Source: Empedobacter sp036647415
GTDB lineage: Bacteria > Bacteroidota > Bacteroidia > Flavobacteriales > Weeksellaceae
NCBI RefSeq assembly: GCF_036647415.1
Contig: NZ_JAVXKG010000030.1
Location: 1 to 42,826, forward strand
Reading direction: 5' to 3'
DNA: 42,826 nucleotides
In this document: positions 23,826-32,433 of the stretch, in pieces
How positions within the stretch are numbered: position 1 is the stretch's first letter
How the letters are laid out: every line of letters starts with the position of its first letter
Position numbers and translations under genes: made by a program
The notes under the pieces: generated by a model
Told to the model about the DNA's origin: nothing
Databases searched by the model: none
Seen by the model: only the letters and a program-made list of their open reading frames with translations

Positions 23826-25871
23826 ATGAAAACAAAGATATTATCGCTTGCCATCGCATTTATGGCAGTTAGCATACAAGCTCAAGTTACGATTCCTATG
23901 CCAAAATCTGGTCCAGCGCCAACGGTTAACATTGGAAAATCGAACGAATTTAAATTAAAAAATGGATTAACAGTAATTGTTGTCGAAAATCACAAATTAC
24001 CACGTGTTTCTGCAACTTTAACAATAGATAATCCACCATTCGCTTTAGGAACTAAAAAAGGTGCAGAATCTTTATTAAGTGAAATGTTAGGAACAGGTAC
24101 AAAAACAAAATCAAAAGATGATTTTAATAAACGTATCGAGTTTTTAGGAGCAAGTGTTAACTTTTGGGAAGAAGGTGCAAATGCAAGTTCTTTAACAAAA
24201 TACTTTAACGAGATTTTTGGTTATATGGCTGATGGAGCTTTAAACCCAAATTTTACAGAAAAAGAATTTGATGCCGTAAAGAAACGTTACATCGAAGGTT
24301 TAAAAACGAATGAAAAATCGGTAGAAGCTGCAGCTTCTCGTGTTACAAATCTTCTTGTTTATGGTCAAAATAATCCATTCTCAGAATATGATACACCTGC
24401 TCAAATTGAGAAAATAACATTAGATGATGTAAAAAATTATTACAATACATATTACAAACCAAATAATGCTTATTTAATTGTTGTTGGAAATATTTCGACA
24501 AGTGATGTGAAGAAATTAGCAGAAAAGAATTTTAATAACTGGGAAACTGGAAAATTAAACATTGCTGCATTTCCTAAAATTACAGAAGTTACTAAAACAG
24601 AGTTAGATATTGTAAATATGCCAAATGCTGTACAATCTGTTGTAACAGTGGCTTATCCAGTTAATTTAACGAAAAATGATCCTGATTTTTATGCTGCGCA
24701 AGTTGCATCTACAATTTTAGGAGGAGACTTCAATTCAAAATTAAATATGAATCTTCGCGAAGCACATGGTTGGACATACGGTGCACGTGGAGGTGTTTCT
24801 GATTCTCGTTATATTGGACGTTTTTCTACAAATGCAACAGTACGTAATGAGGTTACGGATTCTGCAGTTGTTGAGACATTGAAAGAGATAAAAGGAATGA
24901 CATTAACTAAAATTGACAAACAAGCTTTAGAAGATGTGAAAGCAAAATTCTTAGGAAACTTTATTTTGACTTTAGAGCGTCCAGAAACTGTCGCTAATCA
25001 AGCTTTAACAAAGAAAACAAATAAATTATCAGATAACTTTTATGCAGATTATATCAAAAATATAAATGCAGTTACAGTGGATGATGTTTTACGTGTTTCT
25101 AAAAAATATTTCCGTCCAGAGCAAGCAAAAATTATTGTAACAGGTAAAGCCACAGAAATTGCTCCAGGATTAGAGAAATTAGGTTATCCTGTAACGTATT
25201 TCGATTCTTATGGTAATAAAACAGAAAAACCAGCTGCCGAGGCCAAAACAACAACTGTTACAGTTGCTCAGATTACAGATAATTATTTGAAAGCAATTGG
25301 TGGTACTGATAAAGTAAAAGCGGTTAAAACACTTTTCCAAAAAGGTAAAATCGAAACAATGGGGCAGAGTGGAGATTATATCGCTAAATCTGCTGTACCA
25401 AATAAAACAGTGACAGAATTTACAATTATGGGAATGACAATTAAACAAGTTTTTGATGGTCAAAAAGGTTATGCTAATCAAGCTGGTCAAAAAATGGATT
25501 TACCTGCAGAGATTACAGCTCCTTTAGTTAAAACAAATTCTTTATTTGTACCATTGTCAGAAGGTTATAAGACAGCAAAAGTTGACGGGATTTTCTCTGA
25601 AAATGGAGTCGATTATTATAAAGTTGTAGCTTCTGATATTTCTCGTACAGATTATTATGATGTGAAAACTGGATTATTAATGAAGTCTGAGCAAAAAATG
25701 AAAACTCCTCAAGGAGAATTTGTTGTAACAACGACAAATAAAATGTACAAATCTTTTGACGGTATTTTAATTCCCACAGAAGTAACAACAGAAATGGGAC
25801 CACAGACCATGAAAGTAACAATATCTTCGGTAGAAGTAAACAAAAATGTTTCTGACGCTGATTTTAAATAA
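23826..25871 (+). CDS. M16-family non-catalytic partner with a C-terminal LolA-like domain
   Basis: The product has 681 residues with a signal peptide ending SIQAQ. At the place of HxxEH it reads KKGAESLLSEML, so the zinc site is lost. The second M16 half keeps NLREAHGWTYGARG, the R/Y-type element that the upstream partner lacks. Together they form one complementary enzyme. After about residue 480 comes an extra domain of about 200 residues (AQITDNYLKAIGG to the end) that resembles the LolA/LolB-type beta fold of outer-membrane lipoprotein carriers. Its role here is unknown; it may bind a hydrophobic ligand or the substrate. The 13-bp gap indicates an operon, and a terminator follows. Confidence 0.9.
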   Translation: MKTKILSLAIAFMAVSIQAQVTIPMPKSGPAPTVNIGKSNEFKLKNGLTVIVVENHKLPRVSATLTIDNPPFALGTKKGAESLLSEMLGTGTKTKSKDDFNKRIEFLGASVNFWEEGANASSLTKYFNEIFGYMADGALNPNFTEKEFDAVKKRYIEGLKTNEKSVEAAASRVTNLLVYGQNNPFSEYDTPAQIEKITLDDVKNYYNTYYKPNNAYLIVVGNISTSDVKKLAEKNFNNWETGKLNIAAFPKITEVTKTELDIVNMPNAVQSVVTVAYPVNLTKNDPDFYAAQVASTILGGDFNSKLNMNLREAHGWTYGARGGVSDSRYIGRFSTNATVRNEVTDSAVVETLKEIKGMTLTKIDKQALEDVKAKFLGNFILTLERPETVANQALTKKTNKLSDNFYADYIKNINAVTVDDVLRVSKKYFRPEQAKIIVTGKATEIAPGLEKLGYPVTYFDSYGNKTEKPAAEAKTTTVTVAQITDNYLKAIGGTDKVKAVKTLFQKGKIETMGQSGDYIAKSAVPNKTVTEFTIMGMTIKQVFDGQKGYANQAGQKMDLPAEITAPLVKTNSLFVPLSEGYKTAKVDGIFSENGVDYYKVVASDISRTDYYDVKTGLLMKSEQKMKTPQGEFVVTTTNKMYKSFDGILIPTEVTTEMGPQTMKVTISSVEVNKNVSDADFK

Positions 25872-25902
25872 GAATAATTCTTTTTAAATATTTTTCAAGA
25901 AA

Positions 25903-25933
25903 AGGCAACTCTGTAATGGAGTTGCTTTTTTTT
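25903..25933 (+). terminator. Terminator of the M16 operon
   Basis: A 7-bp stem GCAACTC/GAGTTGC (25905-25911 and 25919-25925), extended by G-T and A-T pairs, runs into eight T residues. Confidence 0.85.
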
Positions 25934-25959
25934 ATGATTAATATTTTAATTCTATTAAT

Positions 25960-26091
25960 TCGTTATGCACTTTGATAATTTTATCAAAAAAAAGTCAGTT
26001 CGAGTAAAATTCTATTCTCAATACAATTTATATTCACGTTGTTACTAAAAACAACTCGAATAGACGAATCTTTAATCAAAATATACAACAA
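25960..26091. repeat. Palindromic MITE-like element, copy A (internally shortened)
   Basis: The left arm is CGTTATGCACTTTGA and the right arm TCAAAATATACAACAAG. Inside, GTCAGTTCGAGT (25994-26005) faces ACTCGAATAGAC (26053-26064). The whole is homologous to copy B (33629-33810) in the opposite orientation, but lacks about 50 bp of its centre. It sits in the space between the convergent M16 and ccsBA genes. Flanks share only TTAATT. No ORF is present, and the rest of this 370-bp stretch holds only the two terminators. Confidence 0.75.
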
Positions 26092-26192
26092 GTTAATTGA
26101 TGAATATAATATGCTTCACAACGATGATGGTTTGTAGTTTTAATAGAAAATATAAATAGGATTAATCAATCTATTCAAAATAAATAGGACTA

Positions 26193-26225
26193 AAAAAAGC
26201 TCCAAACAATGTTTGGAGCTTTTTC
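26193..26225. terminator. Terminator of ccsBA (bidirectional)
   Basis: A perfect 14-bp stem AAAAAGCTCCAAAC/GTTTGGAGCTTTTT (26194-26207 and 26211-26224) has a 3-nt loop. It works on both strands and lies 17 bp after the ccsBA stop. Confidence 0.9.
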
Positions 26226-26241
26226 TATATTTAAAATTTTA

Positions 26242-29200
26242 TTATTCTGCTTTATCTTTTACATGGTAAACCTTATGTTGTAAATACCAAGCAGCAACGC
26301 TTAACATCAACATCGCAACTGCTGTTGCAGGAACCCAAAATGGAATTGGAATTGGATCTCCAGCCGCGTAAGAGTGTAATCCTGATAAGTAATAATTAAC
26401 TCCAAAATAAGTCATTACTACTGTCCAAATTGCCCACATTGCAGCAACGTTAAAGGCGAATTTACCTCTTAATCCTGGAACCAAACGCATGTGTAAAACA
26501 ACTGCATAAACAATAACTGAGACAAATGCCCAAGTTTCTTTTGGATCCCAAGACCAGTAACGTCCCCAAGATTCGTTTGCCCACATACCTCCTAAGAATG
26601 TACCAACAGCTAATAAATAAATACCAATTGTTAGCGACATTTCCGAAACGTATGTCATTTCTTTTAACGAAATTTCAATCTTTTTATTGGGTTTAATCAT
26701 CATAATAATTAATGAGAAAACACCTAAAATAGCACTCAAACCAAAGAAACCGTATGATGATACAATAATTGCTACGTGAACAATCAACCAATATGATTTA
26801 AGAACTGGTACCAATGGTGTAATTTGTGGATCTAACATAGAACCTCCGTGTGCAAATCCCATCATAATTACAGCAACCATAGCTCCTGTTGTCGGAATAA
26901 ATGCGTTTCGGTTTTTGTATAATAATAAACCAGCTAATACACTAATCCATGATATAAATACAATAGCTTCGTAACCGTTTGACCATGGTGCATGTCCTGT
27001 TAAATACCAACGAACTCCAAGACCAGCTGCCTGAATTATGAATATAACGACTAATAATCCTAAACAAACATTAATAATTCGATGTAAGATTTTACTCTCT
27101 GAAAACAATTGAATAAATGATAGAATCATTAAAACTCCTCCAACCGTACAGTATGCAATCATTATATAAAAGAAAACATTGAATTTGTTGTATAAAACCT
27201 CAATTTCAACTTTTGTAGGCGACGGCACAACATTTTTACCCCATTTGTGTTGGTATTTATCAATGTAATCTACTGCGTTATCTGCAGGCGTCCAATCTCC
27301 ATTTTCTATTCCTTTAGAAACCATATTGAAATAAACACTTACCATTCCTAACGCCATTGTATCAATTTCGACAGGATTTTCTTGTGTTTGATAAATCCAA
27401 GATGTCCAACGTTCTGATGGATCATTCTGAACTGGAATTATTTTTAATTGATAACCTTTTGCTGTTTGATCTAAAATATTGAAACGCTCTGTAACTTTTA
27501 TTACTTCTTCATCAAATTTTGATCGCTCCGAAGGTTTTCTTGAAAATGCTTCGTTATATGCTTTATCTAATTTGAAACGTGTTGTTTTTGGATCAATCAA
27601 ATTCATTAAAGAAGTGTAACCATCTTCGTTTGCATTTGTTATTTTCTTTAATCGATCTCCTCCTTTTTCACCAACTTCAATCATCGGCGCATTTACCCAA
27701 TATGCAGGATCTAATTGCAAAGAAATAAACCATTTATCAGCAGATAAACCATGAAATTTATCTTTTTTATAAACTTTTCTAAGAATTTCTAATGATTGTG
27801 TATTGATTGGTTTTATACGACCTTCGATATCTTGAATCAATAAATGTCCAAATTTTTCTGCGTGCTCGTCCGGAATTTTTACATTCTTAGCTAATTCATC
27901 ACCATCAGCCATTTTTGTAGAAAAATTAGCAATATGTTCTGACGAATGTACATTTCCTTTTTCTGTTGTTGTCTGTATTTTTTGATGACCAGATTTTCCT
28001 CCATCTGTTGTTGTAGGATTTTGAGCAAAAGCTAATCCAGAAAGTAAAAATAATGGAATAAGAACGTTTAATTTCTTTTTGTGTAAACCTTTTAATAAAG
28101 AGTTTAATTGTAAAAATCGTGTTCCTTTCCAGAACAATGAAACAAACATACCTCCAAATAACATAAAATATCCTAAATATGTAATATTAGTTCCCCACCA
28201 ATCCTGATTTACAGATAAAATTGTTCCGTCTTCTGTCGGAAAATAACTTGATTGAAAGAAACGATAACCTTTATAATCCATAACATTGTTCATATAAATA
28301 TGATGTTTAGTTTCTTTTCCTTCATCAATAACGGTAATGTTAGACTCGAAAGAAGATGGATTTGTAGAACCAGGATAACGGTCTAAAATAAAATCATCAA
28401 GACGAATACTAAACGGAACTTTTTCCATTTTAGATCCATATCCTAATGAGATATTCATTCCATCAATTTGTACATCTGCTGAATAGTTAGAAACGCCTTT
28501 ACCACCAACTATTGTTACTGTATCGCGCTTGTCACCTATAATAATTTCTGCTTTAATTGCGCCAGGAAGATTTTTTTCTTCAGCTTTAAATTTAGAACCT
28601 TGACGATATAAAACTTCTCCTTTGAAAGCAGGATTCGGAACTACAAACTGCGCACCGTTAATCGTATATAAAGAACGAAGTTTTAATGGAGCAGGAACAT
28701 TAAATTGTACTTTACCAGCACCTTCTTGCAATTTTTGCATATCAGTAATCTGTCCAACTTGTTGTCCGGCCATTTGTACAAATTCTCCTTCAAAAGGTGA
28801 TTTTATAACTAAATTTTCGCCTTCTCCAGTAATTTGCACAGCGCCATCTTGTGGTCTGTTGTATGAAACTAAAGTTCCATTTATACTTTTTATTTCTCCA
28901 TTTCTAATGAAAACAGAATTACGTCCATTTTGACCAACAGTTACAATTTCTAAAACATTAATTCCGTCTTTTCTTCTTACAACTGTGTCTAAAGCGTGTG
29001 GTACAAAATCAAATGTTTTTAATTTGATTACTTTATTTTTGAACTGATATTCTCCTTCAAATTGTCTGTAAAACAAACTTTTTGTACTATCTTTTCTGTC
29101 AAAATAAGTCATGTTATATTGATGATTGTCGTACGCCAAACGTTGCGTTCCGTCGTCAACCATCATTTTGAAATAAGATTTGTACGATGTAATTTCGTTA

Positions 29201-29532
29201 CTTGTTCCTCCTTCTGGAATTGGCATTTCGCCTTCAAAACTAATGTAACGTGTAATTCCACCTCCAATAAAAATAAACAAAAAAGCTAAGTGAAAAACCA
29301 TCAAAGGCAGTTTTTCTTTTGACCATAAGCGGTAACGTTTGATGTTCATTAAAAAGAGAACAATCAACCAAACCATTAATACCTCAAACCACAATGCCTC
29401 GTAAACGACAGCTTTTGCAGTCGCTGTATCGTAGTCATTTTCTATGAAAGTGGCGTAACCCATCGCGATTGCATAAATAAACAGCAAAACGGTCATGGTT
29501 CTGGTAGAAAATAAATATTTTTCTATTTTACT
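26242..29532 (-). CDS. ccsBA: Cytochrome c biogenesis protein, ResB-CcsA fusion
   Basis: System II haem exporter and haem-cytochrome c ligase of the inner membrane. The N-terminal part is ResB-like: three membrane helices in the first 110 residues, one with HLAFLFIFIGGG, then a large periplasmic domain. A helix near residues 455-475 (YFMLFGGMFVSLFW) is followed by a signal-like segment (LIPLFLLSGLAFAQ) and a second periplasmic region. The C-terminal CcsA part has multiple helices, the tryptophan-rich haem motif WANESWGRYWSWDPKE, and conserved His such as those in TGHAPW and IVHVAI. I start at MSKIEKYL (29530-29532, 1096 residues); a further ATG 17 codons upstream is less likely. It is monocistronic. 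Confidence 0.93.
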   Translation of the reverse strand, partial: SKIEKYLFSTRTMTVLLFIYAIAMGYATFIENDYDTATAKAVVYEALWFEVLMVWLIVLFLMNIKRYRLWSKEKLPLMVFHLAFLFIFIGGGITRYISFEGEMPIPEGGTSNEITSYKSYFKMMVDDGTQRLAYDNHQYNMTYFDRKDSTKSLFYRQFEGEYQFKNKVIKLKTFDFVPHALDTVVRRKDGINVLEIVTVGQNGRNSVFIRNGEIKSINGTLVSYNRPQDGAVQITGEGENLVIKSPFEGEFVQMAGQQVGQITDMQKLQEGAGKVQFNVPAPLKLRSLYTINGAQFVVPNPAFKGEVLYRQGSKFKAEEKNLPGAIKAEIIIGDKRDTVTIVGGKGVSNYSADVQIDGMNISLGYGSKMEKVPFSIRLDDFILDRYPGSTNPSSFESNITVIDEGKETKHHIYMNNVMDYKGYRFFQSSYFPTEDGTILSVNQDWWGTNITYLGYFMLFGGMFVSLFWKGTRFLQLNSLLKGLHKKKLNVLIPLFLLSGLAFAQNPTTTDGGKSGHQKIQTTTEKGNVHSSEHIANFSTKMADGDELAKNVKIPDEHAEKFGHLLIQDIEGRIKPINTQSLEILRKVYKKDKFHGLSADKWFISLQLDPAYWVNAPMIEVGEKGGDRLKKITNANEDGYTSLMNLIDPKTTRFKLDKAYNEAFSRKPSERSKFDEEVIKVTERFNILDQTAKGYQLKIIPVQNDPSERWTSWIYQTQENPVEIDTMALGMVSVYFNMVSKGIENGDWTPADNAVDYIDKYQHKWGKNVVPSPTKVEIEVLYNKFNVFFYIMIAYCTVGGVLMILSFIQLFSESKILHRIINVCLGLLVVIFIIQAAGLGVRWYLTGHAPWSNGYEAIVFISWISVLAGLLLYKNRNAFIPTTGAMVAVIMMGFAHGGSMLDPQITPLVPVLKSYWLIVHVAIIVSSYGFFGLSAILGVFSLIIMMIKPNKKIEISLKEMTYVSEMSLTIGIYLLAVGTFLGGMWANESWGRYWSWDPKETWAFVSVIVYAVVLHMRLVPGLRGKFAFNVAAMWAIWTVVMTYFGVNYYLSGLHSYAAGDPIPIPFWVPATAVAMLMLSVAAWYLQHKVYHVKDKAE

Positions 29533-29806
29533 CATTACTAAAAATTGATTTACAAAAATAGGCGAGTTTATCTGATAAAGCATTAAAACTTAAATGATTT
29601 TTGTTAGAAACTTTATGTTAATACATTGTTAAACAAGAACGCTTTATTTGATTATAAATGCATTGATAAATAGCTTAATAGATCAGATTTTAGGTTGAAT
29701 TAATTTGATTAGAAGATTTATTTTTAAGAAAATATTTAGAAATATAGAATTATAATACGTTGAGGTATAACTTTTGTTAATGTGTTTTCAATCAAATTAT
29801 AGAAGT

Positions 29807-30238
29807 ATGAAAAAAGCATTGAAATTAGTATTCGCAACAGCTTTTCTTTTTGTCTTAGCAAGTTGTAATAACAGTAAAGCTGTAACTTATCAGAAAGACA
29901 ATGGTACTGGTGGATACACAGAAGAAAAAGTAAACAACGATACATATATTGTTAGTTTTGATGGAAACGAATACAATAAAAAAGACAGAACGTATGATTA
30001 CGCTTTATTGAGAGCTGCAGAATTAGGACAAAAAAATGGTTTTGATTATTTTGCAATCTTAAGCACAGTAAACGATCAAGTGTTAGAAAAAAGTAATAGT
30101 TATACAAAATTAGACAATAATGATACGTGGTTAAAAGTTCAATATTTTAAGAAAAATAGACCAATAAAATACCAAACTGTTTACGAACCAAAGGTTGTGA
30201 TAAATGATTTACATAAAAAGTATAAGATTAAAAATTAA
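29807..30238 (+). CDS. Small lipoprotein, CC0125/CC1285-like
   Basis: The product has 143 residues from the ATG at 29807, with signal sequence MKKALKLVFATAFLFVLASC and lipobox LASC (Cys20). The mature core DTYIVSFDGNEYNKKDRTYDYALLRAAELGQKNGFDYFAIL (quoted in part: ALLRAAELGQKNGFDYF) fits the family of small lipoproteins with an LLRAAE helix. Their function is unknown. The longer reading from 29774 would bury the signal peptide. It is convergent with the beta-helix lipoprotein across a shared terminator. It is probably an envelope protein; periplasmic or outer-membrane placement is inferred. Confidence 0.78.
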   Translation: MKKALKLVFATAFLFVLASCNNSKAVTYQKDNGTGGYTEEKVNNDTYIVSFDGNEYNKKDRTYDYALLRAAELGQKNGFDYFAILSTVNDQVLEKSNSYTKLDNNDTWLKVQYFKKNRPIKYQTVYEPKVVINDLHKKYKIKN

Positions 30239-30272
30239 GAAGAGATTTATCTCATAAAATAAATTTCACAAA

Positions 30273-30300
30273 AAAAGGTGCGAAATATTTCGCACCTTTT
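30273..30300. terminator. Bidirectional terminator between two lipoprotein genes
   Basis: A 28-bp perfect palindrome, arms AAAAGGTGCGAAAT and ATTTCGCACCTTTT, lies between convergent genes ending at 30238 and 30323. Confidence 0.88.
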
Positions 30301-30322
30301 GTTAAATCTTGTATTTAAATTT

Positions 30323-31696
30323 TTATTGAAAAGCACCAATTGTAGGTGTTGTTCCACGTTGATTTCCGTTATAGTCTAATGGAAATTGTTGAGCAAAACT
30401 TAATTTTCCTGCTTTTTTAGCGGGTGATTTTTCTTTTACCCAAAGTTTATTTGCATCGTAACTTGTATTCTCAAATAAAGGATCTAGCGTAATATTATTC
30501 AAGAAACCAGTTGCAGTTGTTACATTCAATTTTGATGTATCTGCGTTATGAATAATATTAGTGTCAAATAAATAATTGAATTGTACAGCATCATTTTTAT
30601 CAAAAACAACTGCATTTGGTGTACGTTCGTTATAAAAAATACAATTTCCGAAAGTCGCTTTTGTTAGAGCTGTTGTATTTTTATTGTTATCTAAATTACT
30701 TAAATATAAAGAATAAGCAGGACCAGCAGATGTCGAAAAATTAAAATAATTTGCAAACGTAGATTGATAAAATTCGTAACTACCACCTAATTCAATTGCT
30801 AAACTAGCCAAATTACTGTTATTCATTACCAAGTTATATCCTGTTATTTGTGCATTTGTAGCTAAAATACCATACGATTGATTGTTTACAATTTTGGTAT
30901 TACTAATTTCTAATTTAGCATTATTAACATGTAAACCAGTGTCAGCTCCAATAATTTTTGCATAATTAATTTTTGATGTACTATTTGGCGATAACTCTAT
31001 CTTGTTCCATTGATCAGGAATCGAGTCATATTTATTGTCATGGCGAGCCGAACGAAACTTAACTTCTTCGTTTAATACACCGTTTATGGTTAGTTTTGCA
31101 TTATTTGCAATTGTTAAACTTGCACCTTTCTTGAAATAAACTTTTGCACCTTTCGAAATAGTTAAATCATTTGTAACTGTCAAATTTCCATCAATTACTT
31201 GCGCTTCATTTACATTCCAATTTTCAGAAGAAATAGTCGCATTTTTTGTATGAATTTTTGCTTTTTCTATCCAAGATAATAATTTAATTTTCTTTGTAGA
31301 ACTTGTTGTTTCAAAATTAATTTCGTCATCATATAACGGATTAATAGGCGCATCTTTTGCATTAACTTCTACAAAAATAAATAAACTATCTTTTTTGCGA
31401 ATCGGAACATTCTCAAAAGTAGAACCAGGTTTTCCATCTACATTAATCTTAAAAAATGAAGATTCACCACGTGTTAAATATATTTTTGGAATAACACGAT
31501 CGTCATTATCCGGATTATATACTTTCAAAACGTAAGTTTCTGATTTTGAGAAATTATATACAGTATCAACAGAAACGGTATCTTTGCTATAATTTAAATC
31601 GGATGAAATCGGATCGTAGTCAAAATCTTCTCGACACGACTGAAAACCAATTAATGAGGCCATTCCTAATCCAACGATAAATGTTTTTACATTCAT
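30323..31696 (-). CDS. Surface or periplasmic lipoprotein with a parallel beta-helix
   Basis: About 457 residues from MNVKTFIV (ATG 31694-31696); an ATG five codons upstream is also possible. The lipobox is IGFQSC. After a beta-sandwich-like N-terminal domain (about 20-160), the sequence turns into short Asn-rich repeats typical of a right-handed beta-helix (KLTINGVLNEEVKFRS, KLEISNTKIVNNQSYG, VMNNSNLASLAIELGG). The end, PLDYNGNQRGTTPTIGAFQ, is the closing motif of many Bacteroidota right-handed beta-helix lipoproteins. No lyase catalytic residues are evident, so I infer binding or surface display rather than an enzyme. Confidence 0.85.
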   Translation of the reverse strand: MNVKTFIVGLGMASLIGFQSCREDFDYDPISSDLNYSKDTVSVDTVYNFSKSETYVLKVYNPDNDDRVIPKIYLTRGESSFFKINVDGKPGSTFENVPIRKKDSLFIFVEVNAKDAPINPLYDDEINFETTSSTKKIKLLSWIEKAKIHTKNATISSENWNVNEAQVIDGNLTVTNDLTISKGAKVYFKKGASLTIANNAKLTINGVLNEEVKFRSARHDNKYDSIPDQWNKIELSPNSTSKINYAKIIGADTGLHVNNAKLEISNTKIVNNQSYGILATNAQITGYNLVMNNSNLASLAIELGGSYEFYQSTFANYFNFSTSAGPAYSLYLSNLDNNKNTTALTKATFGNCIFYNERTPNAVVFDKNDAVQFNYLFDTNIIHNADTSKLNVTTATGFLNNITLDPLFENTSYDANKLWVKEKSPAKKAGKLSFAQQFPLDYNGNQRGTTPTIGAFQ

Positions 31697-31814
31697 AAAA
31701 TAATGATTCATTATACTAAAGTAAACTAAAAAAGAATCATTTTATTGTTTATACAAGCAAGATAAAAGATTGTTATTCGATGAATAGAATTTGCTTAAAT
31801 AGTTGTTTAAATAT
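31697..31814. other. Divergent intergenic space of the beta-helix and rpmE2 genes
   Basis: About 120 bp between the beta-helix start and the first rpmE2 promoter, AT-rich, with no ORF or hairpin of note. The promoter of the leftward lipoprotein should lie here, but no TAnnTTTG box with a TTG partner was seen on the minus strand. Confidence 0.4.
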
Positions 31815-31844
31815 TTGTGCAAATTACTAAATTGATTATATTTG
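31815..31844 (+). promoter_or_regulatory. Upstream promoter P1 of rpmE2
   Basis: TTG (31815-31817), 19 bp, TATATTTG (31837-31844). This is an exact fit to the Bacteroidota TTG/TAnnTTTG consensus. Start near 31851 would leave a leader of about 170 nt before rpmE2. Confidence 0.7.
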
Positions 31845-31955
31845 CACTCGAAAATCGTGTATAAGAAATGTAAATTTAATTTTTAGAAGTCCATTACACT
31901 CAAAATTAGATTTATTTAACGTGTTATTTAGAACAATAATTTTTATAAAAAACTA

Positions 31956-31985
31956 TTGTAACATTCTCAAATAATATTATCTTTG
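31956..31985 (+). promoter_or_regulatory. Downstream promoter P2 of rpmE2
   Basis: TTG (31956-31958), 19 bp, TATCTTTG (31978-31985). Again an exact consensus fit. Start near 31992 leaves a leader of about 30 nt. It also shows that the in-frame TTG codon at 31983 cannot be the start, since it lies in the -7 box. Confidence 0.78.
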
Positions 31986-32021
31986 CACACCATTAAAGTT
32001 AACAAAGAAGATTTTAAAAAA

Positions 32022-32270
32022 ATGAAAAAAGATATCCACCCAACAAATTATCGTTTAGTAGCATTTAAAGATATGTCTAACGAAGAAGTTTTTATTACTA
32101 AGTCTTGTGCTGATACAAAAGATACATTAGTAGTTGACGGAGTAGAGTTCCCATTAATCAAAATGGAGATTTCTTCTACATCTCACCCTTTTTACACAGG
32201 AAAAACTAAATTAGTTGATACAGCAGGTCGTATCGATAAATTTAAAACAAAATACGCAAAAAGAGGATAA
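32022..32270 (+). CDS. rpmE2: 50S ribosomal protein L31, type B
   Basis: A component of the large ribosomal subunit, 82 residues from the ATG at 32022. It begins MKKDIHPTNYRLVAFKDMSN and ends FYTGKTKLVDTAGRIDKFK, both family marks. It has a single Cys and no CxxC zinc motif, so it is the zinc-free type B (L31B). In Bacteroidota this is often the only L31 and then not zinc-regulated; I cannot tell whether another copy exists. It has two consensus promoters and its own terminator, fitting strong constitutive expression. Confidence 0.95.
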   Translation: MKKDIHPTNYRLVAFKDMSNEEVFITKSCADTKDTLVVDGVEFPLIKMEISSTSHPFYTGKTKLVDTAGRIDKFKTKYAKRG

Positions 32271-32340
32271 TAATAGAAAACCACGAATTATACTTTTTAA
32301 GTTTAATTTAAATTCTATTATTGCATCGCAATATATTAAA

Positions 32341-32370
32341 AACCTACAAGAAATTCTTGTAGGTTTTTTT
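32341..32370 (+). terminator. Terminator of rpmE2
   Basis: A 10-bp stem AACCTACAAG/CTTGTAGGTT (32341-32350 and 32356-32365) with a 5-nt loop is followed by T residues to 32370. Confidence 0.88.
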
Positions 32371-32433
32371 CGTTTAATAAGCTTTTAGTCTTAAATTTGT
32401 AGCGTTTGTAACACAAAAAATAAATTCACTCAC

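Noticed and set aside
31983..32021. Longer rpmE2 from the TTG codon at 31983
   Set aside because: The TTG is part of the TATCTTTG promoter box, and L31 proteins start at MKKDIHP.
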